From positions 1 to 29,697 of the forward strand of contig DASSTC010000035.1 of NCBI GenBank assembly GCA_035708065.1: a DNA stretch of 29,697 nt. The letters are read 5' to 3'. Origin of the DNA: JAICUY01 sp035708065 (GTDB lineage: Bacteria > Chloroflexota > Limnocylindria > QHBO01). Of the stretch, positions 16,184 to 21,786 are shown piece after piece. The notes beneath the pieces were generated by a model. It saw only the letters and a program-made list of their open reading frames with translations, was not told the DNA's origin and did no database searches. Positions within the stretch are counted from its first letter, which is position 1. Every line of letters starts with the position of its first letter. Position numbers and translations under genes: made by a program.

Positions 16184-16270
16184 ATCGACCGGTTTCGCGT
16201 CGATTCCCGTCGAATCACGTCGTTTTGAGCCGCTGCAGCGATCAGTTGCAGCAGAGCGCGCGTCTCGCGT

Positions 16271-16293
16271 GCATTTGACCCTGGAGGGAATCA
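16271..16293 (+). repeat. 24-bp element, copy 3
   Basis: GCATTTGA, a nine-base spacer (CCCTGGAGG), then GAATCA. It has the same orientation as copy 2, 112 bp downstream. A weaker TTTTGA...GATCAG pair at 16223-16245 may be a fourth, degenerate copy. Confidence 0.6.
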
Positions 16294-16411
16294 GACACTC
16301 GCGGACGGCGCGGCGCGCAACCGGCCGACGTGCAAGCGGACGTCGACACTCGGCATGCGGACTGCTCGGCATCAGCGCAATTCAGACGACGCAGCGTGGA
16401 GCGATCTCGAC

Positions 16412-16963
16412 ATGACTGATCTGGCGCGACTCATCGTGCGGCTGGTGGTCGGCGGGCTGCTGGCCGGCCACGGCGCGCAGAAGCTATTCGGTTGGTTCGA
16501 AGGGCCGGGGCAGCGGGGCACGGAGGGGATGATGGAGTCCATGAACCTCCACCCGCCGCGCTTCTGGGCGACGCTCGCCGGCGCATCGGAGTTCGGTGGG
16601 GGACTGCTCACGGCGCTCGGCGCGCTGAACCCGTTCGGGCCGCTGGGCATCATCGGCGCGATGTCGATGGCGACCGCCAAGGTCCACTGGGGCAAGCCGA
16701 TCTGGGCCGGCAAGGGTGGCGCGGAGCTTCCGCTGACGAATCTGGCGTCCGCGGCGGCGCTCGCGCTGGTCGGTCCGGGCAAGTACTCGATCGATCACGC
16801 CCTCGGGATCCGTCTGCCGCGTTGGATCGGGATCTTCGGACTCCTCGGCCTGGGCATGGTGCTCGCACGGGCGCTCCAGCCGGAGCTCGAAGTGGAGCCT
16901 GCACAGCTCGAAACCAGCGAGACTGATGCGCAGGAGCCGATGCCGGAGCCTGCGACCGTCTGA
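16412..16963 (+). CDS. DoxX family membrane protein
   Basis: This 183-residue protein begins LARLIVRLVVGGLLAGHGAQKLFGWF, the typical DoxX opening with the conserved GHGAQKLFG motif. Four hydrophobic helices follow at about 5-22, 52-75, 80-97 and 142-155, plus an acidic Glu/Pro tail. DoxX relatives are linked to thiosulfate:quinone oxidation or redox and membrane stress, but most have no settled function. ATG 16412 is chosen because GGAG lies 10 bases upstream and the family motif starts there. It converges on the DUF1028 gene with a 7-bp gap. Confidence 0.9.
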   Translation: MTDLARLIVRLVVGGLLAGHGAQKLFGWFEGPGQRGTEGMMESMNLHPPRFWATLAGASEFGGGLLTALGALNPFGPLGIIGAMSMATAKVHWGKPIWAGKGGAELPLTNLASAAALALVGPGKYSIDHALGIRLPRWIGIFGLLGLGMVLARALQPELEVEPAQLETSETDAQEPMPEPATV

Positions 16964-16970
16964 CGCGCGT

Positions 16971-17861
16971 TCAGCCCAGCAGCTGCGCCGCCAGATCCGG
17001 GGTGATGCCTTCTCGCTGCGATGCGGCGAGGTGCTCGAGCGTCGTGCGCCAACGCCGGTCGGCCTTGAACGCGGTCAGTAGCTCTCGGCGAGCCCGGTCG
17101 AGGTCACCGCGCTTGGCGTACTCGAGGCCCATCCAGAAGACGAGCTCATAGGCGTCCGGCGCCTTGTGCCGGGAGGCTGCGTATCGATCGTCCTCCGATA
17201 TCCCGGCCATGGCTGCGTCGCTGTCGTCATCGAGCAGGTCGTACGCCTCCTGCAGCGTGACCAGCCGCCGCAGCTCGGGCACCGGATCGGGATGGTCCTC
17301 GATGCGCAGGTCCATGAGCCGCCCCTGCCACGCCGCCGGCTGAACCGTGCCATCGACGATCATGATCGCCGCCGACTGCCGACCGCGCACGTCACCACCC
17401 TCCCGCTCGGCCGCCTCCAGCGCCCGCACCAGTCGCTCGCTGAACGGCTCGTCCGCTGCCTCCTGGTAGGCCGATGCCATTGCCGGCCAGCAGGTCTCGC
17501 GTTCGAGCAGGTTCCCCTGGACGGTGAATCCATCGTGGACCTCGTGGCCTGCGGCGGGGATGGTTTCACGGCCGGTGAACGCCGCCCCGCGGCCCTGCGC
17601 GTCGACCACGCCGAGCTGCCGCTGCTGCGCCCCGGCGTCACTGGCGATCAGCGCGGCGACCACCTCCTCGGCACTGCGTCCGGCACGCAGCAGCTCGAGC
17701 CCGATCGGTCCGAACGAGACGTTGACCGATGCCTGCGTGGCGATCGCGCCGACGCCGGCCTCCAGCCAGGGCACCACCCGCCCGACGCTCAGGAAGTGCG
17801 ACTGCACGGCGACGCCGAACCGGCCGGTCTTCGGGTCGCGCGCAACGATGCTGTACGTCAT
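16971..17861 (-). CDS. DUF1028 (Ntn-hydrolase-like) family protein
   Basis: This 296-residue protein has the strong family opening YSIVARDPKTGRFGVAVQSH, then GAIATQASVN, the LLRAGRSAEEVVAAL segment and GNLLERETCWPAM. DUF1028 proteins adopt an Ntn-hydrolase-like fold, but their substrate is not established. Several lie near peptidase, amidohydrolase or amino-acid utilisation genes. The last 90 residues (about 205-296) contain a helical extension with a YELVFWMGLEYAKRGDLDRA pattern that looks TPR-like. The start overlaps the stop of the LLM gene by 4 bases (ATGA), making it the last gene of a four-gene minus-strand operon. Confidence 0.92.
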   Translation of the reverse strand: MTYSIVARDPKTGRFGVAVQSHFLSVGRVVPWLEAGVGAIATQASVNVSFGPIGLELLRAGRSAEEVVAALIASDAGAQQRQLGVVDAQGRGAAFTGRETIPAAGHEVHDGFTVQGNLLERETCWPAMASAYQEAADEPFSERLVRALEAAEREGGDVRGRQSAAIMIVDGTVQPAAWQGRLMDLRIEDHPDPVPELRRLVTLQEAYDLLDDDSDAAMAGISEDDRYAASRHKAPDAYELVFWMGLEYAKRGDLDRARRELLTAFKADRRWRTTLEHLAASQREGITPDLAAQLLG

Positions 17862-18646
17862 GCGGCCAGCGTACCCGGCGCGGCGGCGCGCGCGACGGCC
17901 AGCCAGGCGTCGACGTCGTCGGCTTGCGGGAGCGCCCGGACCACGCAGCTGTCCAGCGCCACGCGGTATGGCGCCAGCGCTGCCGGGAGATCGTGCGGAT
18001 CCTCGCAGGCCACACCGATGAGCCCCGGTCCCTGCTCGGCCAGCTGCGCGACGTACTGCGGTGCGTTGGCGTAGGCGTCGAGCGCCTGCTGCAGGCGTTC
18101 CGTCGCGCCGTCGCCGACCGCCACGCGCACATACGCGGCGACCCGCGGCGCCGCGCGCCCGGCTGACGCCGCTGCGGCGTCGATCCGCTCGCGTGACTCG
18201 GCGACCCGAAACGGACCGGCCCAGTTCAGCAGGACGACGTCGGCGACCCGGCCGGCGAGCTCGAGCATGCGCGGCCCGAGCGCGGCGACCCCGATGCGCA
18301 CGTCGGGCAGCAGCCGTCGCAGCTCGGCCACGCCCTCCTCCACGAGCGCGAGCGAGCGGGAACGACCGCTGCCCACGCCCAGCACGAGCCGCTCGTGCGG
18401 CAGCTCGAGGTCGGCCACCTCCCGCGCGACGGCGTCAGGACCCCGCTGGCTCAGGCCGATGACGCCGACACACAGCTCGACGCTTCGCGCCCCTCGCGCG
18501 CATGCCGCCAGCGCAGCCAGCCCCGAGCCGCGTGACGTGTCGTTCGCCCACAGCTCGTCGTAGCCGAGCGCCTCGATCTCGGCGCCCAGTCGCTCGAGGC
18601 CCGGGCGATCCGCGGCGGTGAATCCGAATCCGAGCTTGCCTTCCAC
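17858..18646 (-). CDS. LLM-class flavin-dependent oxidoreductase (luciferase-like)
   Basis: This 262-residue F420- or FMN-dependent oxidoreductase of the bacterial luciferase-like barrel family has N-terminal LGFGFTAADRPGLERLGAEI and the family motif LVLGVGSGRS. The internal GVAALGPRMLELAGRVADVVLLNW stretch is the conserved late-barrel signature. It is shorter than the usual 300-340 residues. GTG 18646 is chosen because the barrel begins immediately after it and TATGCT lies 6 bases upstream (18653-18658). Longer frames upstream run into the phosphodiesterase gene region without family similarity. Whether F420 or FMN is used cannot be decided. Confidence 0.85.
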   Translation of the reverse strand: MEGKLGFGFTAADRPGLERLGAEIEALGYDELWANDTSRGSGLAALAACARGARSVELCVGVIGLSQRGPDAVAREVADLELPHERLVLGVGSGRSRSLALVEEGVAELRRLLPDVRIGVAALGPRMLELAGRVADVVLLNWAGPFRVAESRERIDAAAASAGRAAPRVAAYVRVAVGDGATERLQQALDAYANAPQYVAQLAEQGPGLIGVACEDPHDLPAALAPYRVALDSCVVRALPQADDVDAWLAVARAAAPGTLAA

Positions 18647-18652
18647 CCGTCG

Positions 18653-18658
18653 AGCATA
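18653..18658 (-). promoter_or_regulatory. Candidate -10 element (TATGCT) for the LLM gene
   Basis: TATGCT sits in the 37-bp gap after the phosphodiesterase gene and 6 bases before the GTG start, the spacing seen for other putative leaderless genes here. No -35 match is seen, so an internal promoter is possible but unproven. Confidence 0.3.
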
Positions 18659-18683
18659 CGGCGCGCGCGGAATCCGAGCCCGG

Positions 18684-19415
18684 TCAGCGGCCCAGGGCCT
18701 GTGCCGCCACGTCGGGCGCATCGGTCACGAAGGCCCACAGGCCGAGCGCGGAGAGCTGCTGCATGCGTTCCGGATCGTTGACGACGTAGCAGCCGACCCG
18801 CCGGCCGAGTGCCGTCGCGTGCTGCAGCAGGGGCGTCGGGTCGAGGCCCAGGTCGCCGTCCCAGGGCAGCACGCCGAGGTGGTGATGCTCGACGGCGTAG
18901 GTCAGGCCGCGCTCGAATCGGTCGGAGGGAACGAGCAGCAGGCCGGTGGTGAGCGACGCGTCGAGCCCGCGCACCTCGTTGATGGCGACCTCGTCGAACG
19001 AGATCAGGGTCACGAGCTCCGCAGCGAGGCGCGAGGCACGCAGCGCTTCGACCGTCGCCGGGACCGCGGCACGCGCCTTGATCTCGATCGCCAGCCCGAC
19101 GCCTGCCGGCAGCCATTCCAGCACCTCCGGAAGCGCAGGCACGCGCAGTCCCGTTCCGGCGAACTCGCCCGCGCCGAACCGCGCACCCGCATCGGCCTCG
19201 CGAATCTCATCCATCGTCAGCGAAGCGATGGCTCCCGAGCCGGACGTCGTCCGGTCGAGCGTTTCGTCGTGGATGACCGCCAGCTGGCCGTCGGCAGTGA
19301 GATGAACGTCGAGCTCGATCGCATCGGCCTTCTGCTCGAGCGCGAGCTCGTAGGCGGGGAAGGTGTTCTCGGGCGCATGGGCCGATGCCCCGCGGTGCGC
19401 CACCACCAGCGTCAT
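18684..19415 (-). CDS. Glycerophosphodiester phosphodiesterase
   Basis: This 243-residue enzyme hydrolyses glycerophosphodiesters to glycerol-3-phosphate and an alcohol. Key residues of the TIM-barrel family are visible: catalytic His7 with HRGAS, PENT (15-18), metal ligands Glu34 and Asp36 (ELDVH), and catalytic His49 (IHDETLDRTT). No signal peptide is seen, so it probably acts in the cytoplasm. ATG 19415 overlaps the MFS carrier stop by 4 bases, suggesting the carrier brings in or removes a related compound. Confidence 0.94.
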   Translation of the reverse strand: MTLVVAHRGASAHAPENTFPAYELALEQKADAIELDVHLTADGQLAVIHDETLDRTTSGSGAIASLTMDEIREADAGARFGAGEFAGTGLRVPALPEVLEWLPAGVGLAIEIKARAAVPATVEALRASRLAAELVTLISFDEVAINEVRGLDASLTTGLLLVPSDRFERGLTYAVEHHHLGVLPWDGDLGLDPTPLLQHATALGRRVGCYVVNDPERMQQLSALGLWAFVTDAPDVAAQALGR

Positions 19416-20695
19416 GGCTCTGGCACCGTGCGCACGATGGCGTAGCCGATGAGCATGAGCACGAGCAGCGAGAGGACGGCAACCTGGTAGGCGCCGTGGT
19501 CGAGGACGGGCAGCAGCGCACGCACCAGGAAACCGTACAGCAGCGGTCCGATGACGGCCGAGAACTTTCCGGCCAGCCCGTACAGGCCCAACATCTCGCC
19601 CAGCCGCTCGGGTGGCGACAGCCGGATGAGCAGCAGCCGGTCGGTGACCGCCACGCCGCCGAGGCCGCTGCCCAGCACCGCACCGGCGATCAGGAACGGG
19701 ACCGGCGCCAGCCACAGGCCGAGCAGCAGCAGCCCGGCGGTCCAGGAGGCGAGGACGAGGAGCAGCGTCCGCTTCGCTCCCAGCTGGTCGACCAGGATGC
19801 CCCAGCCGAACGAGGCGACGACCGCCACGACGATGAGCACCAGCAGGATGTTGAGGGCGGCCGCGGCACTGAAGCCGACCGCCTGGGTGGCGAATGCGCT
19901 CATCACCACGATCGCGGTGTTGATCGGATCCGAGTAGAAGAACCGCCCGACGACGAACCGCAGCAGGCCCGGTGTCTCGCGGGCGTGACGGATCGTTTCG
20001 CGCAGCTGCGCCCAGGAGCGCAGCGCGTCCACGGCGTTGAAGCGGCCGCGCGCCTGCCGTTCGCGAGCGCGCACGAAGAGCGGGATGGCGAACAGGGCGA
20101 ACAGCGAGCCGACGAGCAGGAAGCTGGCGACGGTCGAGTCGCCGTTGGCATCGGTCGTCAGCTTGAAGAGCAGCCCGGACACGATGCTGCCCATGTACCC
20201 CAGCGCGACGCCGATCCCCGACAGGCGTCCCTGTGTCTCGGGCCGGGCGACGTCCGGCAGCAGCGCGTCGTAGTAGATGAGCGCTGCCTGATACGCGAAG
20301 TTGGCGACAGCGAACGCGAGCAGCCCGACCCCGATGTCGACGAGGCCGATGAGCATCGTCGCGACGATGCAGATGACCGTGAAGACCAGGAGGAAGCCCT
20401 TGCGTTGGCCGACCCGGTCGCTCATCGCGCCGAGCACCGGCGAGACGGCCGCATTGACCAGGACCGATGCACTGAAGGCCAGCGTGAACGCGAACTGGCC
20501 GTCCGCCTCGCCCAGGAACTTGATGGCCCACAGGCTCATCGCGTAGCTGACGATCGCGAAGCTGAAGATCGTGTTGGCGAAGTCGTAGAGCGCCCACGAC
20601 AGCCCCTCCGCCGCGCTGCCGCTGCGCGTCAGCGCGCCGAGGCTGCGCCACCAGGTCACCGGGAATGGCGCGGCGGCGGGGCGCGGCGTGTGCAT
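19412..20695 (-). CDS. MFS transporter, Atg22/UMF1-like
   Basis: This 427-residue carrier has about twelve membrane helices. Signatures of the UMF1 (Atg22-like) branch are present: SWALYDFANTIFSFAIVSYA, LLPDVARPETQGRLSGIGVA, GRFFYSDPINT and EMLGLYGLAGKFSAVIGP. Eukaryotic Atg22 exports amino acids from vacuoles. Bacterial relatives have no established substrate. It heads an operon with the phosphodiesterase. A TAGAAT -10-like hexamer lies 8 bases before ATG 20695, and 51-bp tandem repeats lie just upstream of that. Confidence 0.92.
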   Translation of the reverse strand: MHTPRPAAAPFPVTWWRSLGALTRSGSAAEGLSWALYDFANTIFSFAIVSYAMSLWAIKFLGEADGQFAFTLAFSASVLVNAAVSPVLGAMSDRVGQRKGFLLVFTVICIVATMLIGLVDIGVGLLAFAVANFAYQAALIYYDALLPDVARPETQGRLSGIGVALGYMGSIVSGLLFKLTTDANGDSTVASFLLVGSLFALFAIPLFVRARERQARGRFNAVDALRSWAQLRETIRHARETPGLLRFVVGRFFYSDPINTAIVVMSAFATQAVGFSAAAALNILLVLIVVAVVASFGWGILVDQLGAKRTLLLVLASWTAGLLLLGLWLAPVPFLIAGAVLGSGLGGVAVTDRLLLIRLSPPERLGEMLGLYGLAGKFSAVIGPLLYGFLVRALLPVLDHGAYQVAVLSLLVLMLIGYAIVRTVPEP

Positions 20696-20703
20696 CGCCG
20701 CGG

Positions 20704-20709
20704 ATTCTA
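20704..20709 (-). promoter_or_regulatory. Candidate -10 element (TAGAAT) for the MFS operon
   Basis: TAGAAT is one base from the sigma-70 consensus TATAAT and lies 8 bases before the start codon, implying a leaderless message. No -35 is obvious, but TGAC directly before it resembles an extended -10. Confidence 0.5.
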
Positions 20710-20750
20710 GTCAGCAGGCTCCCCCGCCGGTGCGTGACCTCGCACGGCGG

Positions 20751-20889
20751 GCGTTCCCACCCAGCGGGCGTATCGGCCACGCAGGCATCGCGTTGATGGC
20801 CGCATTCCCACCCAGCGGGCGTATCGGCCACGCAGGCATTGCGTTGATGGCCGCGTTCCCACCCAAGGGGCGTATCGGCCACGCAGGCA
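20751..20889. repeat. Three tandem 51-bp repeats
   Basis: Units start at 20751, 20802 and 20853, each opening GC(G/A)TTCCCACCCA and containing GCGTATCGGCC followed by ACGCAGGCA. The first two are nearly identical over 51 bp. The third diverges after about 37 bp. Fifty-one is a multiple of three, so all frames stay open across them, which explains the repetitive spurious peptides. Confidence 0.9.
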
Positions 20890-20919
20890 GGCTCGCGGGT
20901 TGTTCGCGCGCCCTTCGTC

Positions 20920-20930
20920 GGCCGATACGC
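20920..20930 (-). repeat. Inverted copy of the repeat core
   Basis: GGCCGATACGC is the exact reverse complement of the 11-bp core GCGTATCGGCC present in each 51-bp unit (20768, 20819, 20870). It could pair with any of them in a transcript. Confidence 0.7.
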
Positions 20931-20990
20931 TCACCAGGCGGGACAAACGGCCATCTAGCGGCGTTCGGGCGCAGCTCGCGGCTGGCTTCT

Positions 20991-21007
20991 TGGCCGATAC
21001 GCCCGCT
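20991..21007 (-). repeat. 17-bp inverted copy of the repeat core
   Basis: TGGCCGATACGCCCGCT is the perfect reverse complement of the 17-bp AGCGGGCGTATCGGCCA found in units 1 and 2. A long stem with a loop of more than 150 bases, or alternating shorter stems, is possible. Confidence 0.75.
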
Positions 21008-21077
21008 CAGCGGGATCGGGTGACCGCTCTATCGGCCGTTCTTCACCGGACGTCGGTGCGACCGGCGCATGCGACCG

Positions 21078-21701
21078 CTACGAGCCGAGTGAGGCTCCGA
21101 GCAACGACAGCATGGCGCGCTCGGCCAGCTCCGGATCGAACGCGGCGCCACGCTCGGCGCGATGCACGATGGCCCCGTGGAGCAGCATCGCGGCGGCCTG
21201 GCTGATCGCCTCGACGTCGAGATCCGCGGGCGCCTCTCCCCGGGCCATCGCCTCGCGGACGAACATCGCCGCGAAGCCGCGGTCCTGGTCCCACAGCCGC
21301 TGCAGCATGTCGCGCAGGCGCGGGTTGCGATCCGCCTCGGCCAAAGCGTGGATCACGATGGCGCCCCAGTCCTCCTCGACCAGCGATCGGACGAAGAGCG
21401 ACACGGCGGCGCGCAGCCGCTCGCGAGGGTCTTCGATCTGCGCCAGCGCCGCCGCCAGCTCGTCCATCTGCGCCTCGGTCGAGCCCTGGCAGACCGAAAG
21501 GAAGAGCTCCTCCTTCGACGGGAAGTAGCGGTAGATCTGGCCGACCGAGACGCCGGCCTCGCCCGCGATCGCCGGCACGCTCGTTCCCCGGAACCCGGAG
21601 ACGAGGAACGCGCGCTTGGCGCCGGCCAGGATCTGCTCGCGCATGCCGACCGCGTGGTCGGACGTGAGGGCAGCTGGGGCGGAGCGCGGCGAATCGGTCA
21701 T
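21078..21701 (-). CDS. TetR/AcrR family transcriptional regulator
   Basis: This 207-residue regulator is probably a repressor of the divergent MmpL transporter and of itself. The HTH is SVPAIAGEAGVSVGQIYRYF (41-60), followed by PSKEELFLSV, and residues 80-207 form the helical ligand and dimer domain. ATG 21701 is chosen because the TetR fold begins about 20 residues after it. A 293-residue extension would run through the shared promoter region. The start codon lies inside the first of two matching palindromic operators, which supports autoregulation. Confidence 0.92.
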   Translation of the reverse strand: MTDSPRSAPAALTSDHAVGMREQILAGAKRAFLVSGFRGTSVPAIAGEAGVSVGQIYRYFPSKEELFLSVCQGSTEAQMDELAAALAQIEDPRERLRAAVSLFVRSLVEEDWGAIVIHALAEADRNPRLRDMLQRLWDQDRGFAAMFVREAMARGEAPADLDVEAISQAAAMLLHGAIVHRAERGAAFDPELAERAMLSLLGASLGS

Positions 21702-21716
21702 GAATGCTCGTTCATT
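21701..21716. promoter_or_regulatory. Putative TetR operator O1
   Basis: TGAATGCTCGTTCATT contains the inverted repeat TGAA-N6-TTCA and overlaps the tetR2 start codon. It shares 14 of 16 bases with O2 at 21756. Binding here would block tetR2 expression. Confidence 0.65.
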
Positions 21717-21743
21717 GTGCCGGTTGACGACGGAGAAGTGCAA
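21714..21743 (-). promoter_or_regulatory. Possible tetR2 promoter
   Basis: On the minus strand TTGCAC (21743-21738) and CACAAT (21719-21714) are separated by 18 bp, with ATG 12 bases further on. It is a weaker match than the divergent MmpL promoter. O1 overlaps its -10 and start region. Confidence 0.4.
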
Positions 21744-21753
21744 GCGGTAGAGT
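21724..21753 (+). promoter_or_regulatory. Promoter of the MmpL gene
   Basis: TTGACG (21724-21729) and TAGAGT (21748-21753) are separated by 18 bp. The predicted start near 21760 falls inside operator O2. A leader of about 27 bases with GGAGG precedes the GTG start. Confidence 0.65.
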
Positions 21754-21755
21754 CC

Positions 21756-21771
21756 TGAACGCTCATTCATT
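21756..21771. promoter_or_regulatory. Putative TetR operator O2
   Basis: TGAACGCTCATTCATT has the same TGAA-N6-TTCA inverted repeat and GCTC centre as O1. The two sites are 55 bp apart, about five helical turns, and O2 covers the expected MmpL transcript start. Confidence 0.65.
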
Positions 21772-21786
21772 CGACCTGGAGGACAT

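Larger units (their letters stand above)
16061..16411. other. Gene-free stretch between the tetR promoter and DoxX
   Basis: No convincing reading frame occurs here. Short frames on both strands lack ribosome sites and recognisable motifs. The base composition is noticeably less GC-rich than the flanks. The stretch contains three copies of a 24-bp element and one possible degenerate copy. It could be a decayed insertion element, a regulatory array or simply intergenic DNA. Confidence 0.6.
20696..21077. other. Gene-free stretch between the MFS gene and tetR2
   Basis: The 382 bp lie between two minus-strand genes. Reading frames exist on both strands, but they consist of the translated repeat and have no domain or ribosome site. 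The stretch holds the MFS -10 element, three 51-bp tandem repeats and at least two inverted copies of the repeat core. Transcription of tetR2 presumably ends somewhere within it. Confidence 0.6.

Noticed and set aside
19416..20882. In-frame extension that would fuse a long leader to the phosphodiesterase
   Set aside because: It runs through the MFS gene in another frame and through the 51-bp repeats. The GDPD motif begins at residue 7 from ATG 19415.
20751..20889. CRISPR-like array
   Set aside because: Units are contiguous 51-bp repeats without unique spacers, and no cas gene is present.
20688..21023. 111-residue frame with 17-residue repeats
   Set aside because: The periodicity comes from the 51-bp DNA repeat. 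The opposite strand is equally open, there is no ribosome site, and the inverted core copies are better explained as a DNA or RNA element.
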